Shown here: one piece after another, positions 35,608 through 44,755 of the stretch
Position numbering within the stretch: the stretch's first letter is position 1
How the letters are laid out: each line of letters starts with the position of its first letter
Assembly (NCBI GenBank): GCA_937936785.1
Contig: CALDDQ010000014.1
Location: forward strand, 1-64,000
Direction of reading: 5' to 3'
Length of the DNA: 64,000 bases
From: an uncultured Endomicrobiia bacterium
GTDB taxonomy: Bacteria; Elusimicrobiota; Endomicrobiia; DTEH01
Position numbers and translations under genes: made by a program
Notes under the pieces: generated by a model
The model's input: only the letters and a program-made list of their open reading frames with translations
The model's database searches: none
What the model was told of the DNA's origin: nothing

Positions 35608-36348
35608 ATGTCTTTGTGTAAAATAAAAGATTTTATAATAAACTTTTCAGATAAAAGAACTATAGTTAAAATAATAGAAAATTTAATAAAACAAAATAGA
35701 ACTTCTCAAATAGTTACATTAAATCTTCTAATGTATTTATGGTCAAAAAAAGATAAAAAAACTTATAATGCAATAAAAAACGCAGCACTTGTTATTCCTG
35801 ATTCTATTGGGATAACTTTTTTCGGTAGTATACTTTTGAGGAAAAAAGTTATGCGCATTCCTGGTATTGATTTGCTAATTACATTGTGCGAATTATCAAA
35901 AGAAAAAGGTTATAAAATATACCTGCTTGGAAGTAAAGAAAATATTGTTGAACATGCAGCAGGTGTTATAAAAAAAAAGTATGGAGCTAATATCGTTGGT
36001 TTTCATCATGGTTATTTTAAAGATGATGGGAACAAAGTTGTTGAAGAAATAAACAAATTGTGCCCCGATATAATTTTTGTTGGGTTGGAATTAAAAAATC
36101 AAGAAAATTGGATTTTTAAAAATTTAAAAAGTATAAATGCAAAAGTTATAATGGGTGTTGGGGGAAGTTTTGATGTAATTAGTGGCAAACTTTTACGTGC
36201 ACCTAAATTATTTATGGTTTTAGGATTAGAATGGTTTTTTAGATTGGTTCAACAACCGTGGCGAATTTTTAGAATATTAAATTTGCCATTAGCTTTTACT
36301 ATGGTATTTTTTGATGTTATTTATGACAGTAAAGTATTAAAAATATGA
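35608..36348 (+). CDS. WecG/TagA/CpsF family glycosyltransferase (GT26)
   Basis: A 246-residue GT26 enzyme. PDSIGITFFGSILLRKK near residue 60, YLLGSKENIVEHAAG and the C-terminal RAPKLFMVLGLEWFFRLVQQP are the family hallmarks. Members transfer N-acetylmannosamine or its uronic acid to lipid-linked GlcNAc in surface glycan or teichoic-acid linkage assembly; the C-terminal tail docks on the membrane. Here it lies after smc, away from the two glycan clusters. It overlaps the next gene by four bases. Confidence 0.9.
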   Translation: MSLCKIKDFIINFSDKRTIVKIIENLIKQNRTSQIVTLNLLMYLWSKKDKKTYNAIKNAALVIPDSIGITFFGSILLRKKVMRIPGIDLLITLCELSKEKGYKIYLLGSKENIVEHAAGVIKKKYGANIVGFHHGYFKDDGNKVVEEINKLCPDIIFVGLELKNQENWIFKNLKSINAKVIMGVGGSFDVISGKLLRAPKLFMVLGLEWFFRLVQQPWRIFRILNLPLAFTMVFFDVIYDSKVLKI

Positions 36349-37094
36349 TTTACGGAATTTTTTCAGATGTACATTCTAACAAAGAAGCTTTTGATGTGGT
36401 GATGGAGTTTTATGGTAAAAATTGGAATATAGATTATTATTTATTTTGCGGTGATATTGTAGGATATGGCCCTGAACCAAAAGAGTGCATAGACAAAATT
36501 ATGCAAATGAAAAATTTGTATGCTGTTATGGGAAACCATGAATCTGTTTTGGTAAATAAAAAATCTATATCGCAGTTTAATGAATATGCTAAAGAAACAT
36601 TACTTTGGACTAAAAAAAATATAGAAAAAGAACAGTTAGAATTTTTAAATCAATTATCACAAATAGTAGAAATAAAAGATATAACATTAGTTCATGCATC
36701 TCCTACGAAACCTCTAGAAGGATATATTTTATCTTCGCAACAGTGTTTGAATAATATAAACAAATTTTCTACAAGGATATGTTTTATCGGGCATACTCAT
36801 GAACCATTTGTTTTTGGGATTGATAAAGATAAAAATATTAGTTTTACAATGTTGAAATTTGACAATGACAAGTATGAATTAAAGTTAAACAAAGAAACAA
36901 GATATATTGTTAATGTTGGTTCTGTAGGTCAGCCGCGAGATGGTAATCCTAAAAGTTGTTGTGTGATTTATGACGATGTAAAAGATATATTGATATTTTA
37001 TAGGTTGCAATATAATATAGAACAAGTTCAAAAAAAGATGGAAAAATTTTTTTTACCAAAGTTTTTGATACAAAGATTATCCTACGGACAATAA
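36345..37094 (+). CDS. Metallophosphoesterase (YfcE/MJ0936-like)
   Basis: A 249-residue calcineurin-like phosphoesterase. All metal motifs are present in order: DVHSN at about residue 7, GDIVGYGPEP near 40, GNHE near 65, HASP near 116 and GHTH near 147; NVGSVGQPRDGNP near 190 is typical of the YfcE/diadenosine-tetraphosphatase-like group. It probably hydrolyses a small phosphodiester or phosphomonoester in the cytoplasm. Substrate is not predictable. It overlaps the WecG-like gene (ATGA). Confidence 0.88.
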   Translation: MIYGIFSDVHSNKEAFDVVMEFYGKNWNIDYYLFCGDIVGYGPEPKECIDKIMQMKNLYAVMGNHESVLVNKKSISQFNEYAKETLLWTKKNIEKEQLEFLNQLSQIVEIKDITLVHASPTKPLEGYILSSQQCLNNINKFSTRICFIGHTHEPFVFGIDKDKNISFTMLKFDNDKYELKLNKETRYIVNVGSVGQPRDGNPKSCCVIYDDVKDILIFYRLQYNIEQVQKKMEKFFLPKFLIQRLSYGQ

Positions 37095-37106
37095 AATAGT
37101 TTGTTG

Positions 37107-37135
37107 TTGAAATGAAACGTTAATTTTTATATAAC
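37107..37135 (+). promoter_or_regulatory. Strong promoter placed for a leaderless flbD-motAB transcript
   Basis: TTGAAA at 37107-37112, a 17-base spacer and TATAAC at 37130-37135; each hexamer matches five of six consensus bases. Only six bases separate the -10 from the flbD ATG at 37142, so the predicted transcription start is at or within a base or two of that A. There is no Shine-Dalgarno sequence. Confidence 0.55.
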
Positions 37136-37141
37136 ATAAAA

Positions 37142-37351
37142 ATGATAAAACTACACAAACTTAATGGGTTAGAAATAAGCATAAATGTTGATCACATAGA
37201 ACAAATAGAATCTGTGCCTGATACAAAGATTGTACTTACAACGGGAAACCAGATTATTGTCAAAGAAAGTATTGATGAAATTAAACAAAAAGTTGTTGAA
37301 TATAAGGCTGAGATAGAATTAGAAAAGGATAAAAAGATAAAAATTAATTAA
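37142..37351 (+). CDS. flbD: FlbD-family flagellar protein
   Basis: A 69-residue protein. MIKLHKLNG at the N-terminus, the NVDHIEQIESVPDTKIVLTTG segment and the VKESIDEIKQKVVEYK helix match the small FlbD family found next to motA/motB in spirochaete and clostridial flagellar operons. It is not the Caulobacter FlbD transcription factor. Its exact role in the flagellum is unsettled. It lies 18 bases before motA. Confidence 0.88.
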   Translation: MIKLHKLNGLEISINVDHIEQIESVPDTKIVLTTGNQIIVKESIDEIKQKVVEYKAEIELEKDKKIKIN

Positions 37352-37369
37352 ACTGGATGGTAAATTATT

Positions 37370-38224
37370 ATGGATATAACAACACTTATAGGAACAATAG
37401 CAGGTTTGTTATTAATAGCTTTAGGAATTACAATTCGTGGTGGAGGTTTTGATTTAGGACAATTTTTAGCTTTTTATAATTTTCCTTCGTTAATGATAAC
37501 TTTTGGAGGAGCAATTTCTGCAACTTTGGTTAATTATCCATTATCTCAGGTTGTTGGTGTAATAAAAATTGTCCGCAAAGTTCTTTCAGAAACAGGTGTT
37601 GATGCTAGTGGTATAATTGAACAGTTTGTTATTTTATCACAAAAAGCAAAAAAGGAAGGTCTTTTAGTTTTGGAAGAAGATATAAAAAAAATGGATAACG
37701 ATTTTATGCGCAGAGGTTTACAGATGGTTGTTGATGGTCAAGATGCAGATTTTATTCGTAATCTTATGGAAACAGAAGTTGCTTTTTTGCAGGAAAGACA
37801 TAAAATTGGACAGGAAATTTTTATTGCTTTAGGAACTTATTCGCCAGCATTTGGTATGTTGGGAACTATTATAGGACTTATTTTAATGCTAAGAAACTTG
37901 CAAGATCAATCTCAGATAGCATCAGGTATGGCAGTGGCACTTTTGACAACATTTTATGGTGCGGTGGCTGCATATTTAATCTTTTTACCAATAGCAGGAA
38001 AACTTAAACGGCGTAGTGAAGAAGAAGTTTTTGTAAAAGAAGTTATAATTCGTGGAATATTGTTGTTGCAATCAGGTGTTGCACCGTCTGTTATGGAGGC
38101 TAACTTGCAGGCATATTTATCGCCTGCGATGCGTAAGGTTGCTCTGGCAAAAGAAAAAGCTGCCAGAGAACAAATGTCTTCTGGTGGTGATAAAACTGTT
38201 GTGGGTAAAGAAGAGGGAAAATAA
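37370..38224 (+). CDS. motA: Flagellar motor stator protein MotA
   Basis: A 284-residue MotA with four hydrophobic segments (about 5-25, 35-52, 155-178 and 188-210) and a large cytoplasmic loop between the second and third. The YSPAFGMLGTIIGLILML helix has the conserved proline and pore-lining residues, and VALLTTFYGAVAAYLIFLPIA is the fourth helix. MotA forms the ring around the MotB dimer and turns the flagellar rotor. The last 25 residues are basic and variable. Confidence 0.94.
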   Translation: MDITTLIGTIAGLLLIALGITIRGGGFDLGQFLAFYNFPSLMITFGGAISATLVNYPLSQVVGVIKIVRKVLSETGVDASGIIEQFVILSQKAKKEGLLVLEEDIKKMDNDFMRRGLQMVVDGQDADFIRNLMETEVAFLQERHKIGQEIFIALGTYSPAFGMLGTIIGLILMLRNLQDQSQIASGMAVALLTTFYGAVAAYLIFLPIAGKLKRRSEEEVFVKEVIIRGILLLQSGVAPSVMEANLQAYLSPAMRKVALAKEKAAREQMSSGGDKTVVGKEEGK

Positions 38225-38227
38225 TTT

Positions 38228-38893
38228 ATGCCTATAAAAAAATCTGAAGTTGGCGAAATTGGGAAACCTGCACCTACGTGGATGGTATCGTACTCAGATT
38301 TGGTTACACAAATGTTAACTTTTTTTATAATGTTGTTTGCACTTTCTTCTGCTACAACAGAAGATCAACTAAAAAAAATACAACGAAAAATAGATTCTTA
38401 TGTTATGGAAAACCAACTTGAAAAATTTGTTTCAACACGAATTACTATGAAAGAGGGGTTAATTATAACTTTTTCTGAGAAATATATGTTTGACCCTGGT
38501 AAATCAGAAATTTATCCTGAAGCTAAATTGGTTATAAAAAGCATCGCTAAACTTTTGACTGACGAACCTAATAGAATTTCAATTGAAGGACATACAGATA
38601 ACACTCCTATCGCTACAAAAGAATTTCCTTCTAACTGGGAACTATCAAACTCTCGTGCAACAAATTTGTTAAGATATTTGTTAGAAGAATTACAATTTGA
38701 ACCAAAAAGATTGACTGCAGCTGGTTTTGGAGAATGGCATCCTGTTGCTAATAACGATACTCCAGAAGGAAGAGCAAAAAACCGTCGTGTAGATATAATT
38801 GTAAGAAGAATGGATTTAGACGAGATGCGTGTTTGGAACCAAAAATTATCTCTTGCAGCAAAAGCTGTAACTAATGTTAGAGATAAAAAGTAG
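38228..38893 (+). CDS. motB: Flagellar motor stator protein MotB
   Basis: A 221-residue MotB. A short cytoplasmic N-terminus leads to one membrane helix with the ion-binding aspartate D24 in WMVSYSDLVTQM. A plug and linker follow, then an OmpA-type peptidoglycan-binding domain from about residue 85 (ISIEGHTDNTPI and WELSNSRATNLLRYL, GRAKNRRVDIIV). It anchors the stator and conducts H+ or Na+. It starts four bases after the motA stop. No other flagellar genes are in the window. Confidence 0.94.
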   Translation: MPIKKSEVGEIGKPAPTWMVSYSDLVTQMLTFFIMLFALSSATTEDQLKKIQRKIDSYVMENQLEKFVSTRITMKEGLIITFSEKYMFDPGKSEIYPEAKLVIKSIAKLLTDEPNRISIEGHTDNTPIATKEFPSNWELSNSRATNLLRYLLEELQFEPKRLTAAGFGEWHPVANNDTPEGRAKNRRVDIIVRRMDLDEMRVWNQKLSLAAKAVTNVRDKK

Positions 38894-38912
38894 TTAAGAA
38901 ATAAAAACCTAT

Positions 38913-38984
<72 letters not shown>

Positions 38985-39011
38985 TGTTATTGCTTCTCTT
39001 AAGAGAAAAAA

Positions 39012-39893
39012 ATGAATTTAAAGTATGCAGATCCAAAAATTTTAAAGCAAATTGATCAAATAATTTTTGAATCAAAACTTCCAGTAGAAGGAAATATTTC
39101 CGGAAAACACAAAAGTAATCTAATTGGTAAATCACTTGAATTTGTTCAACATAGAGAATATTTTCAAGGTGATGATTTAAAAACTATAGATTGGAAAGTT
39201 TATGCTCGCAGAGAAAAGTTTTATATAAAACAGTATCATCAAGAGACCAATTTAAACTGTTATTTTTTGTTAGATTGTTCAGAATCTATGTTTTTTAGAT
39301 ATAAAAATGAATTAACAAAATATGAATATGCAAATAATATGATATCTTATATAAGTTACATTTTATTAAGTCAAAATGATAATGTTGGATTAATAAAATA
39401 TGATAATAAAATACAACAAATAATTTTTCCTCGTTATGGGAAAGAATATTATTACAAAATATTAAATACTCTTGATGAAATTAATTTTAACCAAAAAACA
39501 GATTGGAGCAATCTTGCAGAAAATATCTTAAAATATATTAAAAAAAATTCATTGTTGATATTAATTTCAGATTTAATCTTTGAACAAAAAAAAGTTGTTA
39601 ATATATTGAAACAACTAAATTTCTCAGAAATAAATGTTTTGGTTTTACACATAATTGAACCAGTAGAAAAAAGTTTAGAATTAGGTAGTGAAAGAATCTT
39701 GTTTGAAGATTTGGAAAATAAAAATTTAAAAATAGAGTCTAATATTGAAGATATAAAAGAATTATACCAAAAAGAGTTTATTAAACGAATAGAATTTTTT
39801 AAAAAAGAGTTTAGTAATTCCAAAATTAAATACTATGAAATATATACTGATGTAAAAATAATAGAAAACTTAAAACTTGTATTGAACGAATAA
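39012..39893 (+). CDS. DUF58 protein with vWA-like fold
   Basis: A 293-residue soluble protein. GKHKSNLIGKSLEFVQHREY and GDDLKTIDWKVYARREKFY near residues 40-70 are the DUF58 hallmark. A vWA-like domain follows with an intact DxSxS metal motif in LLDCSESMFF near residue 92. In other bacteria DUF58 proteins are encoded with a MoxR AAA+ ATPase and BatA-type membrane proteins, thought to act as a chaperone-like envelope system. The next genes are of that type, but no MoxR gene precedes it; the tRNA does. Confidence 0.88.
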   Translation: MNLKYADPKILKQIDQIIFESKLPVEGNISGKHKSNLIGKSLEFVQHREYFQGDDLKTIDWKVYARREKFYIKQYHQETNLNCYFLLDCSESMFFRYKNELTKYEYANNMISYISYILLSQNDNVGLIKYDNKIQQIIFPRYGKEYYYKILNTLDEINFNQKTDWSNLAENILKYIKKNSLLILISDLIFEQKKVVNILKQLNFSEINVLVLHIIEPVEKSLELGSERILFEDLENKNLKIESNIEDIKELYQKEFIKRIEFFKKEFSNSKIKYYEIYTDVKIIENLKLVLNE

Positions 39894-39897
39894 TAAA

Positions 39898-41898
39898 ATG
39901 ATAAATTTTTATAATAATGTATTGTTATGGTTATTGCCATTGAGCATACTTCCTTTGGTATTACATTTGTTGTCTTTTAAAAAAAGTAAAAGATTACAAT
40001 TTAGTTATACTTTTTTAGTAGAAAAAGTTGTGCAGTCAAATTTAATAGAAAAAAAAATTGTAGATATTGTAGTTTTAATATTAAGATGTTTGATAATATT
40101 TTTTTTGATAATATATTTTGCAAGACCAGTTTTGTTTTATAATCCGTCTAATAAAAACAATATAAATTTAATTATAGCAATTGATTCTTCAATGTCAATG
40201 AGACAAAGAATGTTTAATGAAAGTAAATTTAAGTTTATAGTAGATGCTGTTGAAAAAAGTTTAAAATATTTTAGAGCAAAAAGAATAAAAGTTCACTTGA
40301 TTATGTTTGATGAGGAAATAAAAGTTTTGAACAAAAAGTTTGAATTTGTTGAGGAGATATCTTTTGATAAAAACAATTATTTCCCTTCATATAAATCAAC
40401 AGATGTAAATATGTTGTTGAACTATTCAATCAATATGTTTAATATGTATGGTGATGAATATCAAAATAAAGTGTTAATTTTTACTGATTTTGCAGAACAC
40501 GTTTTTGAAGATATAAAAAATAAAGAATTTGTAGAAAATAAATATGGCATAGATTTCTTGTTTTGTTATCCAGAGATTACAAATCAGAACGGGTATATAA
40601 AATCTGCTCAAGTAACATTAAAAAATAATTTGTTTAGTATAGAATTTTTTCCTTTGATACCTAAAGATAGTATACCTACAATAGCAAGATTTTTTATTGA
40701 AAATAAAATGGTAGATTCTGCTAATATAATTTTAGGAAAAGAAAAATATTCGTTTAATTATATTGTAGAACAAAAAACTAATAATATTGCAGGATATATA
40801 AGTTTGACACCAGATGCTTTAAATGAAGATAATAATTTTTATTTTACATATGCCGACTCTATGAATAAAAGTATACTGTGTATTGTTGATGAACCGTTTT
40901 ATTTAATGGGAATAAATAGTTTAAAATATTATTTTGAAAAATTAAATGTTTTAGGATATGAATTTAAAGTTATAAATTATGAAAAAGTTCAAGATGAAAA
41001 TAAAATTTTAGAAGAAAATGAAAATATAATTTTTGTTAATAACAAGCAGTTGTTAGGTTATGATAAAAACAAATTTTTTGATAAAAAAATGTTATTTTTT
41101 TGTGATACATCAGTTTCAGAAGAAAATTATGATAAATTTTTTGATGGTTTAGAGTTTATAGAAGAACAGGAAAATGTATATAACAATTATTATTTAGTTT
41201 TAGGTGATGATGAAGATTTTAACAATTTTGCTAAAAGTTTTAATTTAAAAAATGTTGAAGTTAAGAAAAAATATAAAGTTAATATAAACAAAAATTATGG
41301 TTGGAGAACGTTGTTGAAATTCAACGATGGCACGCCTGCCTTGTTGCAAAAAGAAAAAATGTATGTTTTTACATTTTCTGCAGATAGAGAATTAAGCAAC
41401 ATAATTTATAAACCTTTTTTTGTCAGTATAATAAAAAAATTGTTTGGTTCACAAGATCTAAACAATAATGGGTATAAAAACTATTATTTTGTATCGGAAA
41501 AGATTAATATAAAAAATGTGAAAAGTATATATTATGATAAAAATAATCCCATATTAGAAGAAGATAAATATTTTAAGATAACTCCTGAAAGTGTTACATT
41601 TTACAAACCTGGGTTTTATTATATTTTAGACATAGATAATAATGAAAGATGTGTTGCTGTAAACGCTATATTAAAAGAAAGTAATTTACAACTTTCTGAA
41701 AAAGATAAGGTTAGAAATAAGATGAAAAGTATAAAAAGGTCTACAATAAGTTTTTTAGATATAAGTAAATCAAATTATGAGAATGAGTTTATAAAATGGT
41801 GTTTTGGGAAAGAGTATTCAGATAATGTAGTATTATTAATAGCGATAATGTTTGTGTTGGAAACAATCTTGTCAAGAACAAGAAAAAGAATAATATGA
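39898..41898 (+). CDS. BatA-type membrane protein with vWA domain
   Basis: A 666-residue protein. The N-terminal 80 residues hold two hydrophobic helices in the BatA arrangement (LLWLLPLSILPLVLHLLSF, then LILRCLIIFFLIIYFARP). A vWA domain follows with intact DSSMSM metal motif near residue 97. A long extracytoplasmic region leads to a final membrane helix near residue 640. BatA-like proteins work with DUF58 and MoxR in many bacteria. It starts five bases after the DUF58 gene and overlaps the next by four. Confidence 0.85.
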   Translation: MINFYNNVLLWLLPLSILPLVLHLLSFKKSKRLQFSYTFLVEKVVQSNLIEKKIVDIVVLILRCLIIFFLIIYFARPVLFYNPSNKNNINLIIAIDSSMSMRQRMFNESKFKFIVDAVEKSLKYFRAKRIKVHLIMFDEEIKVLNKKFEFVEEISFDKNNYFPSYKSTDVNMLLNYSINMFNMYGDEYQNKVLIFTDFAEHVFEDIKNKEFVENKYGIDFLFCYPEITNQNGYIKSAQVTLKNNLFSIEFFPLIPKDSIPTIARFFIENKMVDSANIILGKEKYSFNYIVEQKTNNIAGYISLTPDALNEDNNFYFTYADSMNKSILCIVDEPFYLMGINSLKYYFEKLNVLGYEFKVINYEKVQDENKILEENENIIFVNNKQLLGYDKNKFFDKKMLFFCDTSVSEENYDKFFDGLEFIEEQENVYNNYYLVLGDDEDFNNFAKSFNLKNVEVKKKYKVNINKNYGWRTLLKFNDGTPALLQKEKMYVFTFSADRELSNIIYKPFFVSIIKKLFGSQDLNNNGYKNYYFVSEKINIKNVKSIYYDKNNPILEEDKYFKITPESVTFYKPGFYYILDIDNNERCVAVNAILKESNLQLSEKDKVRNKMKSIKRSTISFLDISKSNYENEFIKWCFGKEYSDNVVLLIAIMFVLETILSRTRKRII

Positions 41899-42638
41899 AA
41901 AAATTGTTTTATATAATATTGATAGAAATATTTTTTATATCTAATGCTTACATGTCAAATTTTAAATGGGTTCAACTTAAATATGAAGGTAATTGGGATC
42001 CAGTTCCAAATGTTTATATAGATGTGATAAACATTTTAACACTTACTACAAGTATAACTTGTGAAACTGAACGTGTTATAATAGATATTTCATCGCCAAA
42101 ATTTGCTTTTGAATTAAGCCAGAGTCCGTTTATAATAATTTTAGGTAATAATGAAATAAATTTAACAAAAGAACAAATAAATGTTTTAAGAAGTTATGTT
42201 ATAAATGGTGGAACAATTTTTGTTGAAGATGTCTCAGAACTTAGGTATAGTAAATTTGACACTTCAATAAAAAAGTTATTTAAAGAAATATTTCCTGAAT
42301 ATAAATTAAAAAAAACTGCTTCTGATAATGTTCTTATGAAATCATTTTATTTGTTAACACAAGTTACTGGCAGAATAATTCTTAATGATTATTTAGAATA
42401 CATTGAATATGAGAACCGTCCTGTAATAATTTATTCAAGAAACAATATGATTTCCTGTTGGGCCAGGGACCGTTTTGGTAAGTTTTTGTATGAATGTTTA
42501 CCTGGTGCAGAACAGCAAAGGTTTAATTCACAAAAGTTGTTTTTAAACATAATTATGTATTCTTTATGTGGAACATACAAATCTGACCAAGTTCATCAAC
42601 CATATATTGACCAAAGGTTAAAATTAAGAAAATGGTAG
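41895..42638 (+). CDS. DUF4159 domain protein, probably exported
   Basis: A 247-residue protein with an N-terminal signal-like segment (IILIEIFFISNAYM) and a DUF4159 domain: WVQLKYEGNWDP, then ISSPKFAFELSQSPFIIILG, YVINGGTIFVED and RFGKFLYECLPGAEQQRF. The fold is related to glutamine amidotransferase-like domains. DUF4159 proteins commonly occur in gene sets with DUF58, BatA and MoxR, which is the context here. Function is not established. It overlaps both neighbours (4 and 7 bases). Confidence 0.82.
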   Translation: MKKLFYIILIEIFFISNAYMSNFKWVQLKYEGNWDPVPNVYIDVINILTLTTSITCETERVIIDISSPKFAFELSQSPFIIILGNNEINLTKEQINVLRSYVINGGTIFVEDVSELRYSKFDTSIKKLFKEIFPEYKLKKTASDNVLMKSFYLLTQVTGRIILNDYLEYIEYENRPVIIYSRNNMISCWARDRFGKFLYECLPGAEQQRFNSQKLFLNIIMYSLCGTYKSDQVHQPYIDQRLKLRKW

Positions 42639-44755
42639 ATGTTAAAATTAATTTAATAGTAATAATATTTTTGTGCTTATTATTGATAACGTATTTTTTT
42701 TATTTGTTAAAAAATAAAAAACTTTATATATCAATATTTTTTAGAACAATATTATTTTTGATTTTAATAATATTGATGTTAAAAGTGTCATATAAAGTTT
42801 TAACTATAAATAAAAAGTTTGATGTAATATTCTTGATAGATAATTCTTACAGTATGACATTTAACCAACGATTGTCAAAAGTTAATACCTTTTTAGAAAA
42901 AAATTTTAAACAAATAGAAAAAAAAGCTAATGTTAAATATTTTGTTTTTAACGATGATGCACAAAAAATAGAAAAAAATGTTAAAATAGAAGTAACAAAA
43001 AAAAATACCAATATAAAGAAATCAATAGAAAATATTTTGTTTCAAAACAAAAATGTTGATGTCATAATTTTGTTTACAGATGGCAATGATATATATGAAA
43101 AATATCCTGATTTCACTGGCTATAAAACAGTAGTTTATCCAATAAATTTTAACGAAAATAATTTTAAAGATGTTGCAATAAAAGATTTACGATATAGTAC
43201 TTTAGGTTTTAAAGGTACAAATTATGAATTAACTTGTGTAATTCTTAATTATGGATATGATAATAAAAATATTCTTGTAACAATAGCTGATGAAAAAGAA
43301 GTTTTAGATACAAAAAGAATAAATTTAAAAAGTGGCAAAAACGAAGTAAAACTAAATTTTGTGCCTAAAGATGTAGGTAAAAAAAGATATTATGTAAAAA
43401 TAGAACATTTATTAGGTGAGGTGTCATACGAAAATAATAAAAAATATTTTGAATTAGAAGTTATAAAGGATAAAATTAGAATATTATACATTTGTGGTGA
43501 ACCATCTACAGAATATTATTTTTTACGTTCAATGTTAAAAAATGAACCGAATTTTGATTTAGTTTCTTTTGTTATTTTAAGAAATAATGATAGCCAGATA
43601 ATTGTACCTGATGAAGATTTATCTTTAATACCATTTCCGATTCATGATATTTTTGTAAAAGAATTAAACAATTACGATTTGTTACTATTAGAAAATTTTT
43701 CATACAAAAAATTTTCAATTCCGGTTCAATATCTTGAAAATATAAAAAGGTATGTTTCTACTGGTGGAGGATTTATAATGATAGGAGGAAAAAATTCTTT
43801 TTCTTTAGGTGGATATAAAAATACTCCTATAGAAGATATACTTCCTGTAGAGATTTATGAAAATGAAGAATTTGTGAAACAAGATTTTGTTCCTAAAGTT
43901 AATGATTATTTTGATCCATTGTTAAAAATATACGATAATTTAAAACATAATGAGTCTATATTAAAAAATATTCCTTCTTTAAAAAATTATAACAAGGTAG
44001 GATATAAACAAGGGTCTAAAGTAATTTTTTGGCACCCAGTAGATAAATTAGGCCAAAACTATGTGCCGATATCTTCTTACTGGAAATTTGATAAAGGGCG
44101 TGTGTTTACAATTTCTTCTGGCAATACCTGGAAATGGGTTTTAGAAAATATGTTATCAAAAAACTATGATTTTAAAAATATGTATGTTCAGTTTTGGAAG
44201 AATGTTATTTATTGGTGTGGAGGTATAACTGAGATAAAAAATATTCGAATATTGTTTGATAAAGAAAATATTGTAGTTGACGATAATATAAAAATTAGAA
44301 TAGTCATGTCCGGGAAACATACAATAGAACCAGAACTATATGTAACCTATCCAGATTTAACAAAAGTACGATTAAATATAAAAAAAATTTCATTGCAGGA
44401 ATATGTTTGTGAAATGAATTTTATGTCAAAAGGAAGATATGCATTTACAGCATTTTATAATGAAAATAATGTTGTTTATAGAGATGATAAAATTGTTTAT
44501 GTGCGAGAAAATATTTTTGATGAAATTGTAAATTTAAAGATTAATGAAGATTATTTGAATAAAATTGCTAATATTACAGGTGGTATGGTAATAAATTATG
44601 ATAATTTTGAGCTTGAAGAAATAATTGATCATACAAGAAAAAATAAAGGGAAAGAATATTCGTTAAATTATGAAATATATAATAACTTTTTAGTTGGTAT
44701 AGTGTTTATGCTGATTTTTATTTCTGAAATATTTTTTATGAGAAAATTTAGATGA
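42632..44755 (+). CDS. Membrane vWA / glutamine-amidotransferase-like protein
   Basis: A 707-residue protein. Two N-terminal hydrophobic helices (about 5-25 and 33-53) precede a vWA domain with intact metal motif DNSYSM near residue 69. After Ig-like beta regions comes a class-I amidotransferase-like domain (ILYICGEPSTEYYFLRSML near 282, then STGGGFIMIGGKNSFSLGG near 375) with no catalytic cysteine evident. A last helix (NFLVGIVFMLIFISEIFF) anchors the C-terminus. It overlaps the DUF4159 gene and the DUF2723 gene, so all four genes of the set are translationally linked. Confidence 0.83.
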   Translation: MVDVKINLIVIIFLCLLLITYFFYLLKNKKLYISIFFRTILFLILIILMLKVSYKVLTINKKFDVIFLIDNSYSMTFNQRLSKVNTFLEKNFKQIEKKANVKYFVFNDDAQKIEKNVKIEVTKKNTNIKKSIENILFQNKNVDVIILFTDGNDIYEKYPDFTGYKTVVYPINFNENNFKDVAIKDLRYSTLGFKGTNYELTCVILNYGYDNKNILVTIADEKEVLDTKRINLKSGKNEVKLNFVPKDVGKKRYYVKIEHLLGEVSYENNKKYFELEVIKDKIRILYICGEPSTEYYFLRSMLKNEPNFDLVSFVILRNNDSQIIVPDEDLSLIPFPIHDIFVKELNNYDLLLLENFSYKKFSIPVQYLENIKRYVSTGGGFIMIGGKNSFSLGGYKNTPIEDILPVEIYENEEFVKQDFVPKVNDYFDPLLKIYDNLKHNESILKNIPSLKNYNKVGYKQGSKVIFWHPVDKLGQNYVPISSYWKFDKGRVFTISSGNTWKWVLENMLSKNYDFKNMYVQFWKNVIYWCGGITEIKNIRILFDKENIVVDDNIKIRIVMSGKHTIEPELYVTYPDLTKVRLNIKKISLQEYVCEMNFMSKGRYAFTAFYNENNVVYRDDKIVYVRENIFDEIVNLKINEDYLNKIANITGGMVINYDNFELEEIIDHTRKNKGKEYSLNYEIYNNFLVGIVFMLIFISEIFFMRKFR

